From: Bacteroidales bacterium
GTDB lineage: Bacteria > Bacteroidota > Bacteroidia > Bacteroidales > P3
DNA length: 64,000 bases
Direction: 5' to 3'
Assembly (NCBI GenBank): GCA_017480185.1
Contig: JAFVBC010000001.1
Coordinates: forward strand, 53,271-117,270
Below, piece after piece: positions 35,425-44,234 of this stretch. The notes beneath the pieces are model-generated. The model ran no database searches and was not told where the DNA came from. It saw only the letters and a program-made list of their open reading frames with translations. Position numbers and translations under genes: made by a program. The stretch's first letter is position 1, and the number at the start of each line of letters is the position of its first letter.

Positions 35425-36375
35425 ATGAATCCAGAACCGATGTCGACCTCTACAGCCATTCTGATTGCCCTTGCTGTATTGGGTTTGATCGGAGCCGTTT
35501 TCTCGGTGGTTCTTTACATCGTGGCTCAGAAATTCAAGGTCGAAGAAGATCCGATGATTGACGAGGTTGCCGAAGCTCTGCCAGGAGCCAATTGTGGCGG
35601 ATGTGGTAAGGCTGGCTGTCGTGCATTTGCAGAAGCCTGTGTGGCACAGAAAAATCTTGATGGTCTACGCTGTGCACCTGGTGGCGATGCTGTGGCTCAA
35701 AAAATTGCAACAATACTTGGTTGCACATCAGAACAAAGCGAACCTCAAGTTGCTGTGGTGCGTTGCTGCCCCAGCCACAAAGGAGACAACAGATGCTCAA
35801 ACTATGACGGTCTACGCAGTTGTGCCTTTGCCAACAGCGTATATGTTGGAGAAAGTGGATGCGCTTTTGGTTGCTTAGGATGTGGCGACTGTGTTGCAGC
35901 ATGCCAATTCGATGCAATTAAAATGAACGACAACGGAGTTCCTGAAGTTGATGAGGATAAATGTACTGCATGTGGGGCTTGCGCAAAAGCTTGTCCTCGC
36001 GGTATCATTGAGTTGCGCAACAAGGGGAGAATGAACCGCAGAGTATATGTTAGATGCGTCAACAAAGAAAAAGGTGCGAATGCCCGTAAGACATGCGATA
36101 ATGCATGTATTGGATGTGGTAAATGCGAAAAAGTATGTCCGTTTGATGCAGTTCACGTAACCGATAATGTCGCCTACATTGACTACACCAAATGTAAGGC
36201 TTGTCGCAAGTGCGTAACTGAATGTCCGACAGGTGCAATCACCGATGTGAACTTCCCAGCACCTGCCAAAAAGCCAGTTGTTCCAGCAGCACCAGTGGCA
36301 ACGACAACTGCACCTACTGCACAGGCAGAGCCAGTGGTATCAGAAAACAACACTAAAACAACCGAGGATAAGTGA
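35425..36375 (+). CDS. rnfB: Rnf complex subunit B
   Basis: 316 residues. N-terminal membrane helix (about 7-30), then the Fe-S domain with ANCGGCGKAGC, then four CxxCxxC-type ferredoxin motifs (GCLGCGDCVAAC, CTACGACAKAC, CIGCGKCEKVC, CKACRKCVTEC). It is the entry point for electrons from reduced ferredoxin. A Pro/Ala/Thr-rich tail follows about residue 275. First gene of the rnf operon; its stop overlaps rnfC. Confidence 0.95.
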   Translation: MNPEPMSTSTAILIALAVLGLIGAVFSVVLYIVAQKFKVEEDPMIDEVAEALPGANCGGCGKAGCRAFAEACVAQKNLDGLRCAPGGDAVAQKIATILGCTSEQSEPQVAVVRCCPSHKGDNRCSNYDGLRSCAFANSVYVGESGCAFGCLGCGDCVAACQFDAIKMNDNGVPEVDEDKCTACGACAKACPRGIIELRNKGRMNRRVYVRCVNKEKGANARKTCDNACIGCGKCEKVCPFDAVHVTDNVAYIDYTKCKACRKCVTECPTGAITDVNFPAPAKKPVVPAAPVATTTAPTAQAEPVVSENNTKTTEDK

Positions 36376-37706
36376 TGATGAAAACATTCAACATGGGTGG
36401 TGTTCACCCGGAAGAAAACAAAATATCTAACGATGCCGCGATTGAAGTGATGCCGGTGTCGAAGCAGATGGTAGTATTGATGAACCAACATCTTGGAGCC
36501 CCTGCAACCCCCATAGTGAACAAAGGCGACAAAGTAAAGGTAGGACAACTCATTGGCGAAGCCAATGCTTTTATGTGCGCAAATGTTCACTCACCGGTGA
36601 GTGGCACAGTGCTGAAGATCGATACGTGCAAAGACGCTTTTGGTACTATAAAACCTGCCGTGTACATAAACGTGGAAGGTGATGAGTGGGATGAAAGCAT
36701 TGACCGTACACCAGAGATAAAAAGGGAGTGCAACCTCACCCCTGCCGAAGTCATTGCTAAGTTGAAAGAAAAAGGCATTGTGGGACTTGGCGGAGCTACC
36801 TTCCCTACACACATAAAATATAGTATTCCCGAAGGCAAAAAGGCAGAGTACCTCATAATAAACGCTGCTGAATGTGAACCATATCTTACCAGCGACTACC
36901 GCGTTATGGTTGAACATCCAGAGGAGGTTTGTATTGGAGTAACCATACTTAAAAATGCCTTGGGTGTCCCTACCGCTCACATCGGCATAGAGAGCAATAA
37001 GCCCCAAGCTATAAGCATAATGCAAGAGATGGCAAAAAAATACCCTGGGGTGATAGTTGAGCCATTGCGTGTTAAGTATCCACAAGGTGCGGAGAAGCAA
37101 CTTATAAAAGCCATTACTGGACGCAGTGTCCCAAGTGGGAAATTGCCTATTGACGTTGGATGTGTTGTTTCCAACCTTGGCACATCTTTTGCTGTATACG
37201 AAGCCATCCAGAAGAACAAGCCTCTTATTGAAAACATCCTAACTGTTACTGGTAAAGATTTACCATCGCAGCACAACTACATTGTCAGAATAGGAACCAC
37301 TTACAACGACATTATTAAACATGCCATGGGCGAGTTGCCAGAGACTACAGGCAAGGTAATTAGTGGAGGCACGATGATGGGTAAGGCCGTTGTTAACCTT
37401 GATGCTCCAACAGTAAAGGGGAATTCGAGTGTACTTGTTATGACAGAACAGGAAGCACGTAGGAAACCCGAGAGCGCCTGTATTAGGTGTGGAAAATGCA
37501 TGCATGCATGTCCAATGGGATTAGAACCATACTTATTCTCTCAAGTAGTTAAGAATTCCAAGTTTGACATGGCAAAAGAGCACAACATACTTGATTGTAT
37601 CGAGTGCGGATGTTGCTACTTTAGTTGTCCCGCAAACAAGCCATTACTTGATGAAATAAGGCTCGGCAAAAACAAAGTACGTGCCATGATGGCTGCCAAA
37701 AAATAA
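36375..37706 (+). CDS. rnfC: Rnf complex subunit C
   Basis: 443 residues from ATG 36375 (TGATG overlap with rnfB); ATG 36378 fits the family start MKTFxxGGVHP equally well. It binds NADH and FMN at the cytoplasmic side, and carries two [4Fe-4S] sites, CIRCGKCMHACPMG and CIECGCCYFSCP. The GGATFPTHIK nucleotide-binding region is present. It shuttles electrons between RnfB and NAD+. Confidence 0.95.
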   Translation: MMKTFNMGGVHPEENKISNDAAIEVMPVSKQMVVLMNQHLGAPATPIVNKGDKVKVGQLIGEANAFMCANVHSPVSGTVLKIDTCKDAFGTIKPAVYINVEGDEWDESIDRTPEIKRECNLTPAEVIAKLKEKGIVGLGGATFPTHIKYSIPEGKKAEYLIINAAECEPYLTSDYRVMVEHPEEVCIGVTILKNALGVPTAHIGIESNKPQAISIMQEMAKKYPGVIVEPLRVKYPQGAEKQLIKAITGRSVPSGKLPIDVGCVVSNLGTSFAVYEAIQKNKPLIENILTVTGKDLPSQHNYIVRIGTTYNDIIKHAMGELPETTGKVISGGTMMGKAVVNLDAPTVKGNSSVLVMTEQEARRKPESACIRCGKCMHACPMGLEPYLFSQVVKNSKFDMAKEHNILDCIECGCCYFSCPANKPLLDEIRLGKNKVRAMMAAKK

Positions 37707-37725
37707 TCAATACAAAACAACAAAC

Positions 37726-38685
37726 ATGAAACTGCTAAATATTTCTGGTTCGCCTCACGTACATAGTGACGAGTCAACACGAAAAATAATGTGGCGTGTC
37801 AACTTGGCGATGATGCCCATGTTGCTTGTTGCCATTGCATATTTTGGCATCAATGCCCTCTTAATCAGCCTTATTTCCGTTGCAGCCTGCGTGCTGTTTC
37901 AATGGTTGATTGAAAAATTTATCATGAAAGTACCCACAACAGTAGGTGATGGCTCTGCTATAGTAACTGGTCTGCTTTTAGCTTTCAACGTGCCATCAAC
38001 TCCCTCGATGATGTGGATTGTGATAATTGGAGCATTGGTAGCCATTGCCATCGGCAAAATGTCGTTTGGCGGTTTAGGGAAAAACCCATTTAATCCTGCA
38101 CTTGTGGGACGCGTATTTCTTCTGATTTCTTTCCCTGTACAAATGACAACCTGGCCCAAAGTTGGAGGATTATTTCCCATGAACTTTGACGTTGAAACTG
38201 GAGCAACTCCTCTCGGAGCATTCAAGATGGGGACATTGTCTTCAGATGTAACTCTGTGGGATGCATTTTTAGGGCACATTGGTGGATCGCTTGGCGAGGT
38301 CTCGGCCATTGCTGTACTCATTGGTGCAATATATATGCTATGTCGCAGAATAATCAGTTGGCACATCCCCGTAGCATTCATTGGTACAGCTTTTATTTTC
38401 AGTGGTATTCTTTGGCTTGTAGACCCAAATCAATACATGAATCCCGTAATGACAATTTTAACGGGAGGATTAATGCTTGGCGCCTGCTTTATGGCAACAG
38501 ATATGGTTACCACACCAATGGCTAAAAGTGGTCAACTCCTGTTCGGATTTGGCTGTGGACTACTTACCATCATAATCAGAAACTGGGGTGCATACCCCGA
38601 AGGTGTGTCGTTTGCCATTCTTCTGATGAACAGCGTCACCCCCTTGATAAACAGATGGTGCAAACCACGTCGTTTTGCTTGTTAA
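37726..38685 (+). CDS. rnfD: Rnf complex subunit D
   Basis: 319 residues, about eight to ten membrane helices. The flavinylation motif is VETGATPLGAFK with acceptor T161 for covalent FMN. Homologue of NqrB. It is likely part of the ion-translocating core. Confidence 0.95.
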   Translation: MKLLNISGSPHVHSDESTRKIMWRVNLAMMPMLLVAIAYFGINALLISLISVAACVLFQWLIEKFIMKVPTTVGDGSAIVTGLLLAFNVPSTPSMMWIVIIGALVAIAIGKMSFGGLGKNPFNPALVGRVFLLISFPVQMTTWPKVGGLFPMNFDVETGATPLGAFKMGTLSSDVTLWDAFLGHIGGSLGEVSAIAVLIGAIYMLCRRIISWHIPVAFIGTAFIFSGILWLVDPNQYMNPVMTILTGGLMLGACFMATDMVTTPMAKSGQLLFGFGCGLLTIIIRNWGAYPEGVSFAILLMNSVTPLINRWCKPRRFAC

Positions 38686-38709
38686 ATCTGACTTAAAGAA
38701 AGAATTATT

Positions 38710-39321
38710 ATGGCAAAGAAAGCAAAATCAACCCTCCTCAATATGTTCCTGTCTCTGACAGTAATAGCGTTGGTGGCTGCATTCGCACTTGCATCGTTGA
38801 ATAAGGCGACCGAAGAGCCAATAGAAAAAGCCAAGAAAGCAAAAATTGAGAGCGCAATAAAAGAAGTTCTAAAACAAGAGGATGCCGAGATAGCATTTGA
38901 CAGAACCGCAGATACTGTTATTTACTTTGGAGAAAGAAACGAAAAAGGCAGCTATAAAGACAGCGCCGTATGCCACATTGCATACGCCAACGATGAGATG
39001 GCTGGTATGGCAATAGAGGTGGCTGACTTCAATGCCTTTGGCGGTACACTTAAAACCATGGTGGGGCTTGATGCAGAAGGTAAAATATACGGGTACCAGA
39101 TCATCGAGACACACGAAACACCTGGTCTTGGGGCAAAAGCCGACACATGGTTCCAAGCAGGTGGCAAAGGCGACATCATCAATCGCCATGGTTCAGAAAA
39201 CCTAAAGGTAAAGAAAGACCAAGGCGATGTTGATGCCATTAGTGGCTCGACAATCACCTCTCGTGCATTCCTCCGCACGATAAACAAAGCCTACGAAAGT
39301 TTTGAAAAAATAAACAAGTAA
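38710..39321 (+). CDS. rnfG: Rnf complex subunit G
   Basis: 203 residues: one N-terminal membrane anchor (about 10-28) and a periplasmic FMN domain. Flavinylation motif DAISGST with acceptor T181; ETPGLGAK is the conserved upstream block. Homologue of NqrC. Confidence 0.95.
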   Translation: MAKKAKSTLLNMFLSLTVIALVAAFALASLNKATEEPIEKAKKAKIESAIKEVLKQEDAEIAFDRTADTVIYFGERNEKGSYKDSAVCHIAYANDEMAGMAIEVADFNAFGGTLKTMVGLDAEGKIYGYQIIETHETPGLGAKADTWFQAGGKGDIINRHGSENLKVKKDQGDVDAISGSTITSRAFLRTINKAYESFEKINK

Positions 39322-39333
39322 AGGTAACTTAGC

Positions 39334-39927
39334 ATGAAAGCATCAGAAATAATCAAAAACGGACTGATAAAAGAGAACCCAACGTGGGTGCTTATATTGG
39401 GCATGTGCCCGACGTTGGCAACCACTACGTCGGCCATAAACGGCTTAAGCATGGGTTTAGCAACAACGTTTGTGTTGATGATGTCAAACATCGTTATATC
39501 TCTTCTTAAGAGTGTCATCCCAGATAAAGTCAGAATTCCTGCATTCATAGTTATTATAGCCACATTTGTAACTATGGTTGAAATGGTGATGAAAGCCTAC
39601 CTACCTGGCTTATATGATAGCCTTGGCCTGTTCATATCGCTGATTGTCGTGAACTGTATCGTATTGGGACGCGCGGAAGCTTTTGCTTCAAAAAACAACA
39701 TTGGCAGTTCATTCCTTGACGGACTGTTCATGGGACTTGGTTTCACTTGGGCTCTTACCTTGCTTGGCATAGTACGTGAACTGCTTGGCACGGGATGTTT
39801 CTTTGGGCACTCGCTCATTGGTGGAGCCGATGGTATGCTGATGATGATTCTGCCTCCGGGAGGATTCCTTTGTCTCGGTCTACTGATGGCATTGATTAAC
39901 CATATCAGGAGAAGCAAAAAAGCGTGA
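39334..39927 (+). CDS. rnfE: Rnf complex subunit E
   Basis: 197 residues, six membrane helices, with the RnfE/NqrD signature NPTWVLILGMCPTLATT. It is RnfE, not RnfA. In related operons I recall, rnfA follows directly, but here a strong terminator begins 28 bp after the stop and the rnfA frame is absent. Last gene of this rnf operon. Confidence 0.95.
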   Translation: MKASEIIKNGLIKENPTWVLILGMCPTLATTTSAINGLSMGLATTFVLMMSNIVISLLKSVIPDKVRIPAFIVIIATFVTMVEMVMKAYLPGLYDSLGLFISLIVVNCIVLGRAEAFASKNNIGSSFLDGLFMGLGFTWALTLLGIVRELLGTGCFFGHSLIGGADGMLMMILPPGGFLCLGLLMALINHIRRSKKA

Positions 39928-39955
39928 ATCTAAAACACATCGAATTATAACAGAG

Positions 39956-39999
39956 GAGACTATTTTGGTTTCAAAAAGAAGTCAAAATAGTCTCTTTTT
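39956..39999 (+). terminator. rnf operon terminator
   Basis: Perfect 12-bp stem GAGACTATTTTG (39956-39967 with 39983-39994), then an eight-T run. Confidence 0.9.
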
Positions 40000-40058
40000 T
40001 TTGTTAAAAAAGATAAACGGCAACTCAGATGCCGTCAAAACTGAAAAAAAACACACCT

Positions 40059-40508
40059 ATGAAGCGTTGGTTTATAGCCACTTTAGTGGCATTTGCAGCG
40101 ACAAGTGCTAATGCACAAAACTGTGAAGATATTGTGGCTGCATACTACGACTATAATTACGATGTAGTTTACCAAATGCCACCAGAAAAACTTGACTTGC
40201 GTTGCATGTATGCAAAACATGCTCTATATGAGAGTGATGTTGTGCCAACCGATGCAGTTCAACACAATCTAACAGACGTTGTGAATAGGCAGACCAACGA
40301 GCATCTCTCGGCCAACCAAATCATCAATTTGCAGCAGTTGACCTACTATGCTTACAATTTCCGTGAGCATCAATTCCAATATCCAAGTCCCGATGTAGTC
40401 ATATACTTTGAAACACCTGGTTCAAGACACCGTTATCTTGTGCTACGTTCGCTCAATCAGATAGACAAACTGGCCAATGAAGAGTGGAATAATAAGTATA
40501 TGCAATAA
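40059..40508 (+). CDS. small secreted protein of unknown function
   Basis: 149 residues from ATG 40059, which begins a signal peptide (MKRWFIATLVAFAATSANAQ). The mature part starts NCEDIVAAYYDYNYD, is rich in Tyr, Asp and Asn, and has no recognised domain. It lies 48 bp before the large T9SS cargo gene on the same strand, so the two may be co-transcribed. Confidence 0.7.
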   Translation: MKRWFIATLVAFAATSANAQNCEDIVAAYYDYNYDVVYQMPPEKLDLRCMYAKHALYESDVVPTDAVQHNLTDVVNRQTNEHLSANQIINLQQLTYYAYNFREHQFQYPSPDVVIYFETPGSRHRYLVLRSLNQIDKLANEEWNNKYMQ

Positions 40509-40556
40509 GCACACTTCACACTGGTCAACATTTATATACGCAAACAACACACAGAC

Positions 40557-43500
40557 ATGAATACAAGACTAATACGCACTCTTGCCTTTGTCGTGGGGCT
40601 ACTGGCAACAACAAACGTCGGAGCTCAGATAACGATACAAGAAGTGGTAATAGACGCAACCACCCACGGCACGGTAGTAGACATTGATAGTGCTGGACAA
40701 ACAGTGGCATACGATGATGGTGGAGGCAATGGCATATATTCACGCAACAAAGACTACTATGTGACATTCACAGGTACATGCGATAGTTCTGTGTTCTCCG
40801 TAACCATTCAAAACGTTGACATACATCGTTCCGACACCCTCTTCATATATGATGGTCAAGGCACAGGTGGCCGATTGCGTGCAAAGATCAATAGTGCTAA
40901 TGGGAATTGGCTGGGAAAAAGAATATTTATCACCCCAGGTACAACGCCCAACATGATGACTTTGCGGTTCAAAACCGATGGTGCATTCGAGGGAGAGGGC
41001 TTTTCTGTTGATATATCCTGCGGCCAACCCTGCGAACAAACAAGACCTCACATAGCCGACATATTCTATCGTACACGCAATGGCGAGATCTACGACTCGG
41101 CTACTCTTAAGGCAGTCCCCTATTTTGATTCTGTTTACGACACCATCTACGTGGTGAATGGCGACGGCGATTCAGTACATCCGCTTTTGCGCATAGACAC
41201 AGGCTACTTCATTGGCGCCAACCTCTGCGTGGGCGATGGCGTGCTGTTTCGTGGCTACGGCGAGTACACCACCGAGCACGGTTACTATACCCCACGCGAC
41301 GAAACTTCGCTATTTCACTGGGAAAGTGGCATAGCTGGAGACTCACTTGTTGGTATCAACGAAACGTTCTTTTCCTACGACGGATACCAATCAAACGGCT
41401 GTTTCGACCTTGTGCTCAGCATCACCGACAGTTTTGGATGCTCAAGCACATACCTTGAAACCGTTAAAGTGCGTACATCCGAAAACCCAATCAAAACGGT
41501 GTTCACCCTAATGGATATATGCAACCGTGACTCATTAAGAGTAAATCTGGGTTACGACGGGGACAATGCCACGATCACACTTAAGCCAATTGAAACGTCA
41601 CAAGCGGTGTCGAAAGTGAACGATATACGAACATTCCTCCCAGATGGTAGTTGTCCCAATCGCGTTCCTCCCCCACCCGACCCTCGTTGCTACGAAGCTC
41701 CAGTTACATTTACCGAATTTCCAGCCAACCGTCGTGTAGAGTCTAAAGAAGATATCTGTTCTATCTGCATCAACATGGAGCACTCTTTCATTGGCGACGT
41801 TACTGTCACCATAATATGTCCCACCGGACAAGAAGCCGTATTCTGGTTGAGTGCCAACGATGCGGCACGCCGCAACGCCTTGCAAGCACTCTATCCAGGA
41901 GCAGGTGGGCTGCAATCGGGTGGTGGAACCTACCTTGGCATAGCCCTCGACGGACATGGATGGGACTCGGGCGACAAGTGCGACTCCATAACCAACCCCT
42001 TTGGCATAGGCTGGGATTATTGTTTCTCGCGCAACAGCCAGTACACCCTTGTTACGGGCGACAACGCCTCCATATCAGGACATCCCGTTGGCGACTACTA
42101 CATTGTTAGCAACGGAGTTTATCGCACCAACGGTTCCATTGCCACCCCTCCGTGCCCCTATCCATCCTATTTCTCAGTCGCTTGTCCTACGGTGGCAAAC
42201 TACACCGTAACCAGTAAAATACCAAGCAATCGCGAAGCCAAGACCGACTATTACCTACCATTCACCGACTTCTCCGAGCTTGTGGGTTGCCCACTTAATG
42301 GAGAGTGGAAGATAAATGTGTGCGACCTATGGGGAGCCGACAACGGATGGTTGTTCAGTTGGACTATGGATATATGCAACGTAACGCTTGATAAAGACTG
42401 TAAATACACCGTTGAGATTGACTCATTAGTGCTCTCACCCAGTTCCGACCCACGCTATTTCGATTACGAACTGGGGCACTATCGTGGACTTGAGGTGCAC
42501 CGCGAGGGACACGACGTGAGCAACGTGCTTACTCCCGACACCGCAGGTTCATTCCCTGTAAATGTGCACATCTACGACGATTTTGGTTGCCGTTGGGACA
42601 CCGTTACCCGACTAACCTCTTACTGGACCCCACAGCCCAGCCTCGGTCCCGACACCAGCCTGTGCGGTGTCGACCATATCACACTTGATGCCAGCGATTC
42701 TCACACGTCAACACAAAACTACTCCTTTATTTGGGAGCCCTTTGGTCAAAGCACCGACACCATCGAGACTGCCACATGGCAGAACGGAGAAATGCTATAC
42801 GTGGCACAGGTAACCAACACTCAAAAGAACACCCGTTGCACCACGCGCGACACCATAGTGATCAACATGCTCAAACAGCCCATACCTGGCTATCTGCCAA
42901 GCGTGATGCCCCTGGAAGGATGTGCTCCGCTGACGGTCTATTTCGAGAACCTTTCGCGCGAAGGCCATACATATTTATGGGACTTTGGCGATGGCATAAC
43001 CAGCGAACGAGAATCGCCCACCCACACCTACGATGCAGGCATATACGACTTCCGCTACATAGTAACCTCGTCCGACGGATGTGTAGACTCGTTGGTGTAT
43101 AAAGAACAAATAGCAGTATACGAAACCCCCAAACCAGCTTTCTCGTGGGATCCTATCTACCCCTCTGTGTTGCACCCAACGGTAACCCTCAACAACCAGA
43201 CAAAACCCGACAACGACAACATCGACTACTTCTGGGAGGTGCAGTACAACCGCAACAACTTCCGCTCGGTCGAGACACTTCTTGAGAAAAACCCGACCTA
43301 CACCTTTACCAACGACGAGGAAGACGGCGACATATCGGGCAACTACTCGCTCCGTCTCATTGCACGCACCAAGAACCTTGCCCCCACCGGCAATTTGATA
43401 TACTGTCGCGATACGGTCGAAAATTCAATATTGGTGGTAAACGACTTCATTCAATTCCCCAACGTGGTGAGTCCGAATGGCGACGGTATAAACGACCGTT

Positions 43501-43721
43501 TTGAGATACGAAATCTCATTGAGGGTGGCGGCTACCCCACCAACTCGCTTTACATCTACAACAAATGGGGTACGTTGGTGTACCATAAAGACAACATATC
43601 AACTGCCGAGGACTTTTGGGACCCATCCAACATGCCCGTGGGCACCTACTTCTACCGATTCACAGCCAAAGGCTATAATGGTAACATTGAGCACAACGGA
43701 GTGATAGAGGTGATAAAGTAA
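40557..43721 (+). CDS. type IX secretion cargo with CUB, P-type and PKD domains
   Basis: 1054 residues with a signal peptide (about 1-23). Domain order: CUB-like (about 30-158), linker, proprotein-convertase P-like beta sandwich (about 400-612, with LNGEWKINVCDLWG), PKD (about 785-860, with YLWDFGDG), and a gliding-motility-associated C-terminal domain (about 966-1054, with SPNGDGINDRF and VGTYFYRF), which is the type B T9SS sorting signal. Many Cys may form disulfides outside the cell. It is probably exported and attached to or shed from the surface. No enzymatic domain is seen; adhesion or glycan/protein binding is likely. Confidence 0.9.
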   Translation: MNTRLIRTLAFVVGLLATTNVGAQITIQEVVIDATTHGTVVDIDSAGQTVAYDDGGGNGIYSRNKDYYVTFTGTCDSSVFSVTIQNVDIHRSDTLFIYDGQGTGGRLRAKINSANGNWLGKRIFITPGTTPNMMTLRFKTDGAFEGEGFSVDISCGQPCEQTRPHIADIFYRTRNGEIYDSATLKAVPYFDSVYDTIYVVNGDGDSVHPLLRIDTGYFIGANLCVGDGVLFRGYGEYTTEHGYYTPRDETSLFHWESGIAGDSLVGINETFFSYDGYQSNGCFDLVLSITDSFGCSSTYLETVKVRTSENPIKTVFTLMDICNRDSLRVNLGYDGDNATITLKPIETSQAVSKVNDIRTFLPDGSCPNRVPPPPDPRCYEAPVTFTEFPANRRVESKEDICSICINMEHSFIGDVTVTIICPTGQEAVFWLSANDAARRNALQALYPGAGGLQSGGGTYLGIALDGHGWDSGDKCDSITNPFGIGWDYCFSRNSQYTLVTGDNASISGHPVGDYYIVSNGVYRTNGSIATPPCPYPSYFSVACPTVANYTVTSKIPSNREAKTDYYLPFTDFSELVGCPLNGEWKINVCDLWGADNGWLFSWTMDICNVTLDKDCKYTVEIDSLVLSPSSDPRYFDYELGHYRGLEVHREGHDVSNVLTPDTAGSFPVNVHIYDDFGCRWDTVTRLTSYWTPQPSLGPDTSLCGVDHITLDASDSHTSTQNYSFIWEPFGQSTDTIETATWQNGEMLYVAQVTNTQKNTRCTTRDTIVINMLKQPIPGYLPSVMPLEGCAPLTVYFENLSREGHTYLWDFGDGITSERESPTHTYDAGIYDFRYIVTSSDGCVDSLVYKEQIAVYETPKPAFSWDPIYPSVLHPTVTLNNQTKPDNDNIDYFWEVQYNRNNFRSVETLLEKNPTYTFTNDEEDGDISGNYSLRLIARTKNLAPTGNLIYCRDTVENSILVVNDFIQFPNVVSPNGDGINDRFEIRNLIEGGGYPTNSLYIYNKWGTLVYHKDNISTAEDFWDPSNMPVGTYFYRFTAKGYNGNIEHNGVIEVIK

Positions 43722-43740
43722 ACCGTCGATTGACACCCTA

Positions 43741-43783
43741 AAGATACGGGGCGGCTCTTTGCAGAGCCGCCCCGTATCTTTTT
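43741..43783 (+). terminator. terminator of the T9SS cargo gene
   Basis: Perfect 17-bp stem (43741-43757 with 43764-43780), then TTTAT. Confidence 0.92.
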
Positions 43784-43833
43784 ATACTCCACACAACCAT
43801 CCACACAAACGCCCCCTATAACATTCATGTAAT

Positions 43834-43928
43834 CGCCCTATCAACTCCTGCCAAAATGGCATTAAAGCAGGTGTTGATAGGGAGTTGATCAGGACTTGAT
43901 AGGGCGATGATACTGACAAGATGTCAGT
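43834..43928. repeat. 11-bp repeat array, locus C
   Basis: Conserved head cctgccaaaatggca (43847-43861), 11-mers caggtgttgat, agggagttgat, caggacttgat and agggcgatgat (43868-43911), then a ctgaca/tgtcag hairpin (43913-43927). The upstream stretch from 43834 (cgccctatcaactcc) is an inverted copy of the array end. Same layout as locus D at 54216-54309. Confidence 0.9.
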
Positions 43929-43991
43929 ATGGTACTAAAAATGTACGGTAAAAATTGGCTCTTTGCACAGCAATTTCATGTGCAATTCCGA

Positions 43992-44127
43992 AACACGGTA
44001 CGATGATGAAACACTCAAGTCGGCATCAACCCACATCTGTAGTGCAGCAATTGAATGAGCAAATAAGCAACACGGCACAACAACGAAACACTCAAGTCGG
44101 CATTAACTCACATCTGTCGTAAGTGCA
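43992..44127. repeat. imperfect direct repeat upstream of dnaG
   Basis: Copies at 43992-44046 and 44069-44127 share gaaacactcaagtcggcat and catctgt, with about 80% identity by eye. Nothing else recognisable lies between here and dnaG. Confidence 0.75.
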
Positions 44128-44216
44128 CGATGCCGTAGGTGCACAGCCATGCCTTAGGCGTTACATGGCGGGTGTTGATGCATAAAAAAGAGGTGCCGCC
44201 CATTGGGGAAAAAGCG

Positions 44217-44224
44217 TATCTTTG
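44217..44224 (+). promoter_or_regulatory. -7 box immediately before dnaG
   Basis: TATCTTTG ends 10 bases before the dnaG ATG, so the transcript would have almost no leader. No TTTG at -33 spacing. Confidence 0.55.
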
Positions 44225-44234
44225 CACAACGACT

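Noticed and set aside
39334-39927. rnfA
   Set aside because: The NPTWVLILGMCPTLATT start identifies RnfE; no second frame follows before the terminator.
44139-44234. N-terminal extension of dnaG
   Set aside because: The 32 extra codons pass through the -7 box and are not part of the conserved primase start.
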